DNA of 64,000 nt from Sphingomonas soli NBRC 100801. Lineage in GTDB: Bacteria; Pseudomonadota; Alphaproteobacteria; Sphingomonadales; Sphingomonadaceae. The notes beneath the pieces were generated by a model. That model was not told the DNA's origin. It made no database searches and saw nothing but the letters and a program-made list of their open reading frames with translations. Each line of letters starts with the position of its first letter. The stretch's first letter is position 1. The stretch spans positions 1 to 64,000 of the forward strand of contig NZ_BCTZ01000007.1 of NCBI RefSeq assembly GCF_001591025.1, read 5' to 3'. Shown here piece by piece: positions 62,049 to 64,000 of the stretch. A program made the position numbers and the translations under genes.

Positions 62049-64000
62049 ATGGCTGAGCGCTCGTTTAAAGCAGAAGTCGAACAGCTCCGGCTGGGAGAAG
62101 GCCAAGTCTTCCACGGTGAGGGCATCCTTGCCGTCACCAAGGCCTTGCTCCAGGCCGGCGTGGCCTATGTCGGCGGCTATCAGGGTTCGCCGATCAGCCA
62201 TTTGATGGACGTGTTCGCCGATGCGAACGAACTGATGGGCGAATTGGGCGTCCATTTCGAGAGCTCAGCCAGCGAAGCGACCGCCGCCGCAATGCTCGCG
62301 GCGTCGGTCAATTATCCCCTGCGCGGCGCCGTCGCTTGGAAATCGGTGGTCGGCACCAACGTGGCGTCCGATGCACTCTCCAACGTCGCATCGGGCGGCG
62401 TGACCGGCGGCGCGCTCGTCATCCTTGGTGAGGATTATGGCGAGGGCTCCTCGATCATGCAGGAGCGCACGCATGCCTTTGCGATGAAGTCGCAGATGTG
62501 GCTGCTCGATCCGCGCCCCAGCCTGCCGCTGATCGTCGATATGGTCGAAAAGGGGTTCGAGCTTTCCGAAGCGTCGAACACCCCCGTCATGCTCGAACTG
62601 CGCATCCGCGCCTGCCACGTCACGGGCAGCTTCGTGGCCAAGGACAACCAGCGCCCGAAGCTCACCGTCGGCGAAGCGGCGGAATCCCCGGTGCGCGATA
62701 CCGATCGCATCGTGCTCCCGCCCGCCAACTTCCTCCACGAAGTCGAGAAGATCGAACAGCGCTGGCCCGCAGCGATTCGGTTCATTCAGGAGCATCAGCT
62801 CAACGAGCATTTCGGCACCGATCAGGACGAGATCGGCATCATCGTCCAGGGCGGCCTGTTCAACTCGGCGAACCGCGCGCTCGAACTGCTCGGCCTGTCA
62901 GACGCCTATGGGAACGCCGCGCTCCCCATCTACGTCCTCAACGTCGCCTACCCGCTGATCCCTGATGAGGTCGTGGAGTTCTGCGCGGGCAAGAAGGCAG
63001 TGCTCATTGTCGAGGAGGGCCAGCCCGAATTCGTCGAGCACGAACTCAACACGCTCATCCGCCGGGCCGATCTGCAAACACGCATCGTCGGCAAGGACGT
63101 GCTGCCGCGCGCGGGCGAATATAGCGGCGCCGTGATCCGGGACGGCATCGCCAAGTTCCTCCGCGCTTATGCGCCGGATCGTGCACCCGCTGAAGAACCC
63201 GCGCCGCCCCCCGCTCTCCCGCCCAGCGCGATCCCGCAGCGTCCCGCCGGATTCTGCACCGGCTGTCCGGAGCGTCCGATCTTCTCGGCGATGAAGCTGG
63301 TGCAGAAGGAACTCGGCGACTTCCACGTCTCCGCCGATATCGGCTGCCACCTCTTCTCGATCCTGCCGCCCTTCCATATCGGCAACACGACGATGGGCTA
63401 TGGCCTGGGTACCGCGGGCGCTTCCGCGTTCAAGACGCGGGAGAAGCGTACGGTCGCGATCATGGGCGATGGCGGTTTCTGGCATAACGGCCTTACATCG
63501 GGCATCGGCAACGCCGTCTTCAACCAGGACGATAACCTCACGATCATCGTCGATAACGGCTATTCGGCCGCGACGGGTGGGCAGGACATCCTCTCCTCCC
63601 GCGCCAAGCCGCCGGGGCGCAAGACCAACAACCCGATCGAAAAGGCCGTGCGCGGCATCGGCATCGGCTGGGCGCGGACCATGACACGCACCTATGACGT
63701 TGCCGCTATGCGCGACGCAATCCGCGAAGCGCTCACGAGCAAACAAAAAGGTCCGAAAGTTCTCGTTGCCCAGTCCGAATGTCAGCTCAACCGCCAGCGC
63801 CGCATAAAGCCCCTGATGGCAGAGGCCATCAAATCCGGCCAGCGCGTGGTGCGGGAACGCTTCGGCGTCGATCCCGACACCTGCACCGGCGATCATAGCT
63901 GCATCCGGCTTTCCGGCTGCCCCTCGCTCACGATCAAGCCCAATCCCGATCCGCTGCGGCAGGATCCGATCGCCCATGTCGAAAACAGCTGTGTCGGCTG
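62049..64000 (+). CDS. Indolepyruvate:ferredoxin oxidoreductase, partial at window end
   Basis: About 650 codons are present; the 3' end is outside the window. ATG at 62049 follows the cyclase stop by four bases. The order is a pyrimidine-binding domain (GEGILAVTKALLQAGVAYVGGYQGSPIS), middle region, then thiamine-diphosphate domain with IMGDGGFWHNGL and NGYSAATGGQD, and ferredoxin-like cysteines (CTGCPE and, near the edge, CTGDHSCIRLSGC and CVGC). It oxidatively decarboxylates aryl pyruvates to arylacetyl-CoA using ferredoxin. Oxygen-tolerant members occur in aerobic alphaproteobacteria. A gamma-subunit gene or fusion should follow. Confidence 0.9.
   Translation, partial: MAERSFKAEVEQLRLGEGQVFHGEGILAVTKALLQAGVAYVGGYQGSPISHLMDVFADANELMGELGVHFESSASEATAAAMLAASVNYPLRGAVAWKSVVGTNVASDALSNVASGGVTGGALVILGEDYGEGSSIMQERTHAFAMKSQMWLLDPRPSLPLIVDMVEKGFELSEASNTPVMLELRIRACHVTGSFVAKDNQRPKLTVGEAAESPVRDTDRIVLPPANFLHEVEKIEQRWPAAIRFIQEHQLNEHFGTDQDEIGIIVQGGLFNSANRALELLGLSDAYGNAALPIYVLNVAYPLIPDEVVEFCAGKKAVLIVEEGQPEFVEHELNTLIRRADLQTRIVGKDVLPRAGEYSGAVIRDGIAKFLRAYAPDRAPAEEPAPPPALPPSAIPQRPAGFCTGCPERPIFSAMKLVQKELGDFHVSADIGCHLFSILPPFHIGNTTMGYGLGTAGASAFKTREKRTVAIMGDGGFWHNGLTSGIGNAVFNQDDNLTIIVDNGYSAATGGQDILSSRAKPPGRKTNNPIEKAVRGIGIGWARTMTRTYDVAAMRDAIREALTSKQKGPKVLVAQSECQLNRQRRIKPLMAEAIKSGQRVVRERFGVDPDTCTGDHSCIRLSGCPSLTIKPNPDPLRQDPIAHVENSCVG

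Noticed and set aside
19151..64000. Insertion sequences, integrases or CRISPR arrays in the catabolic region
   Set aside because: None found: no transposase or integrase motif and no regularly spaced repeats were seen.

Overview
The window looks like chromosomal DNA of a high-GC alphaproteobacterium, most likely a sphingomonad (Sphingomonas or a close relative). Evidence is a meso-diaminopimelate type division/wall cluster, an NDUFA12-type complex I accessory gene beside a DUF2155 gene and aat, a large TonB-dependent receptor, and many oxidative catabolic genes. The genus call is inference from gene content; no rRNA gene is present.

Region 1 (1-7.8 kb, minus strand) is the start of the dcw cluster, read mraZ-rsmH-ftsL-ftsI-murE-murF-mraY-murD. 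Every junction overlaps by a few bases, and murD runs off the left end. A palindromic repeat lies in frame inside murD. The leader upstream of mraZ holds G-rich boxes with 10-bp spacing (possible MraZ operator) and a GTTC-N7-GTTC match to the alphaproteobacterial LexA box. Region 2 (8-19.1 kb) is ordinary core genome: cysK, an Mpo1-like gene, a uracil/hypoxanthine DNA glycosylase, a small lipoprotein, aat, DUF2155, NDUFA12, DUF192, a double cold-shock protein, recX, a fatty acyl-AMP ligase, a GGDEF/EAL protein and tRNA-Trp.

Region 3 (19.3-44.6 kb) begins right after tRNA-Trp and is a dense catabolic block, possibly an island. It holds an HpcH/HpaI-type aldolase coupled to a succinate-semialdehyde-type dehydrogenase, a lactonase-like metallo-hydrolase, an HSL-type esterase, a bicupin-like protein, a TonB receptor and two MFS carriers. 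It also has two different Baeyer-Villiger monooxygenases (one cyclohexanone-monooxygenase-like, one with the long N-terminus of 4-hydroxyacetophenone monooxygenase), two paralogous NTF2-fold proteins near them, three carboxymuconolactone-decarboxylase-like proteins and a LysR regulator. I read this as uptake and breakdown of a ketone, cyclic or aryl: import, oxygen insertion to an ester or lactone, hydrolysis, then aldol cleavage. The substrate is unknown, and this is the best candidate for an undescribed system.

Region 4 (45-64 kb) is a second catabolic block centred on a fused FAD-monooxygenase/old-yellow-enzyme protein of the anthraniloyl-CoA monooxygenase/salicylyl-CoA 5-hydroxylase type. 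A tightly overlapping operon follows: SDR, MarR regulator, enoyl-CoA hydratase, acyl-CoA dehydrogenase, thioesterase, Rid protein and glutaryl-CoA-dehydrogenase-like enzyme. Around it lie an aminotransferase, a cyclase of the KynB/isatin-hydrolase family, an indolepyruvate:ferredoxin oxidoreductase (cut by the window end) and three exported hydrolases. Together they suggest catabolism of indolic or tryptophan-derived compounds through an aminobenzoyl-CoA-like intermediate. No aryl-CoA ligase is visible, so this remains inference.
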